DNA from: Nanobdellota archaeon
GTDB taxonomy: Archaea; Nanobdellota; Nanobdellia; Woesearchaeales; UBA12501
NCBI GenBank assembly: GCA_018812465.1
Contig: JAHJCS010000029.1
Span: 1-5,083 of the forward strand
Direction of reading: 5' to 3'
Length of the DNA: 5,083 nt
The position numbers and the translations under genes were made by a program. Positions 4,189-5,083 of this stretch are shown here, in pieces; position 1 is the stretch's first letter, and each line of letters opens with the position of its first letter. The notes under the pieces were generated by a model that was not told the origin of the DNA, ran no database searches, and was given only the letters and a program-made list of their open reading frames with translations.

Positions 4189-5083
4189 ATGGTTGTTGAC
4201 TACAAAAGGATGTACCAGGAGCTGAATACAAAGAATGAGGAGTTTGAGAATATACTTCTTAAGATGAAAGCAGGCCAGGAGCTGTCCACCAAGGATATAA
4301 TCTCTATGGATGATCTCACCAGAGAGGACATTGACCTTGTATTCAGGGTCACTTATCCTTTCAAGCAGGAGTTCATCAAGAGGCCTCAGAAGAAGATACC
4401 TCTTCTGAAAGGAAAATTCCAGGTAAACTTCTTTTTTGAGGATTCTACAAGAACAAGGACAAGTTTTGAGATTGCTGGAAAACATCTGAATGCTGACACT
4501 GTGAATATTTCAGGAAATTCAACATCAATGGCAAAGAAAGGCGAGACACTGATGGATACAGTAAGGACTCTTAGGTCAATGTATGCTGACATAATAATAA
4601 TGAGGCACAGCAAAGCAGGCACTCCTAATATGATAGCAAAAGAGCTTACATGCCCTACTGTGAATGCAGGTGACGGCTGGCATGAGCACCCTACACAATG
4701 TCTTCTTGACCTTTACACAATAGAAGAGGCAAAAGGAAGGATCAAAGGACTGAAAGTAGTCATAGTAGGTGATATCCTCCATTCAAGGGTTGCAGGATCA
4801 CTCATCAGAGGATTGAAAATGATGGGCGCTGAAGTCAGGGTGACTGGACCTCCTACATTCATACCAAAAGGAATTGAGAAAGAGTTCGGCTGCAAGGTAT
4901 TCTATAAGATTGAGGAAGCCATAAAAGATGTTGATGTCGTCTATGCATTGAGAGTTCAGCTTGAGAGGGCTGCTGCTGCTTTCATACCTACAATCAGAGA
5001 ATACTCAAAGAATTACTGCATAAATCCAGACAGGCTGAAGCTCGCAAAGCCTGATGCGATTGTCATGCATCCTGGACCAATCA
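4189..5083 (+). CDS. pyrB: Aspartate carbamoyltransferase catalytic chain, 3'-truncated by window
   Basis: PyrB condenses carbamoyl phosphate with aspartate to carbamoyl-aspartate, the second step of pyrimidine synthesis. The 298 visible residues cover nearly the whole protein; the reading frame runs off the window. Carbamoyl phosphate motifs are STRTRTSFE (86-94), KKGET (116-120), RH (139-140), HPTQ (167-170) and HPGP (294-297). Aspartate-side motifs are GDILHSRVAGS (194-204) and LRVQLER (254-260). The catalytic set looks complete. NAGDGWHEHPTQ and HPGP are like the bacterial stand-alone or PyrC-associated enzymes rather than E. coli HPLP (recalled from family knowledge). An N-terminal extension of about 35 charged residues precedes the usual start region around SMDDLTREDI (39-48). 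Internal ATGs at codons 8 and 26 could shorten it, but GGGGTG fits the chosen start. A (GCT)4 run encodes AAAA at 261-264, in the loop after the aspartate-binding arginine. No pyrI is visible. Confidence 0.95.
   Translation, partial: MVVDYKRMYQELNTKNEEFENILLKMKAGQELSTKDIISMDDLTREDIDLVFRVTYPFKQEFIKRPQKKIPLLKGKFQVNFFFEDSTRTRTSFEIAGKHLNADTVNISGNSTSMAKKGETLMDTVRTLRSMYADIIIMRHSKAGTPNMIAKELTCPTVNAGDGWHEHPTQCLLDLYTIEEAKGRIKGLKVVIVGDILHSRVAGSLIRGLKMMGAEVRVTGPPTFIPKGIEKEFGCKVFYKIEEAIKDVDVVYALRVQLERAAAAFIPTIREYSKNYCINPDRLKLAKPDAIVMHPGPI

Overview
The window most likely comes from an archaeon with moderate to low G+C content, plausibly one of the small-genome DPANN-type lineages, although the sequence does not fix the phylum. 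The evidence is archaeal promoter architecture: TATA-like boxes sit about 27 bases ahead of the ATG of three separate genes (at 78, 1960 and 2461), as expected for leaderless transcripts. A compact pyrD-pyrK-pyrB run and a small archaeal-style zinc-ribbon protein also fit. All supported genes are on the plus strand.

Region 1 (1-1704) looks accessory. A small predicted winged-helix DNA-binding protein (78-545) is followed after 13 bases by a DUF1016/YhcG-type PD-(D/E)XK nuclease (559-1578). Directly after the nuclease stop codon, a second copy of the last 18 codons of the winged-helix gene appears (1582-1635). Every base change between the two copies is synonymous, so this is the tail of a diverged homologue and marks an old recombination or insertion junction around the nuclease gene.

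Region 2 (1579-1959) has no intact gene but is packed with inverted repeats. One 125-base element (1663-1787) has 10-bp terminal arms enclosing two strong hairpins. A second element (1806-1911) folds into a bulged stem of about 20 pairs and has a very G+C-rich 5' half. The second is the best candidate here for an undescribed structured RNA or mobile/regulatory DNA element. It ends just before the TATA box of the next gene.

Region 3 (1960-2361) encodes a 133-residue protein with two zinc-ribbon-like modules and a charged tail.

Region 4 (2461-5083) is a pyrimidine biosynthesis operon. It holds pyrD and pyrK (the FMN and the FAD/2Fe-2S subunits of NAD-dependent, class 1B dihydroorotate dehydrogenase) and pyrB (aspartate carbamoyltransferase, cut off by the window end). 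pyrD has its own TATA box and appears leaderless. pyrK overlaps pyrD by 11 bases and pyrB starts 2 bases after pyrK, each with a G-rich GGTG-type ribosome-binding site six bases ahead of its ATG. PyrB would make carbamoyl-aspartate (step 2) and PyrDK would oxidise dihydroorotate to orotate (step 4). Dihydroorotase and any pyrI are not in the window.
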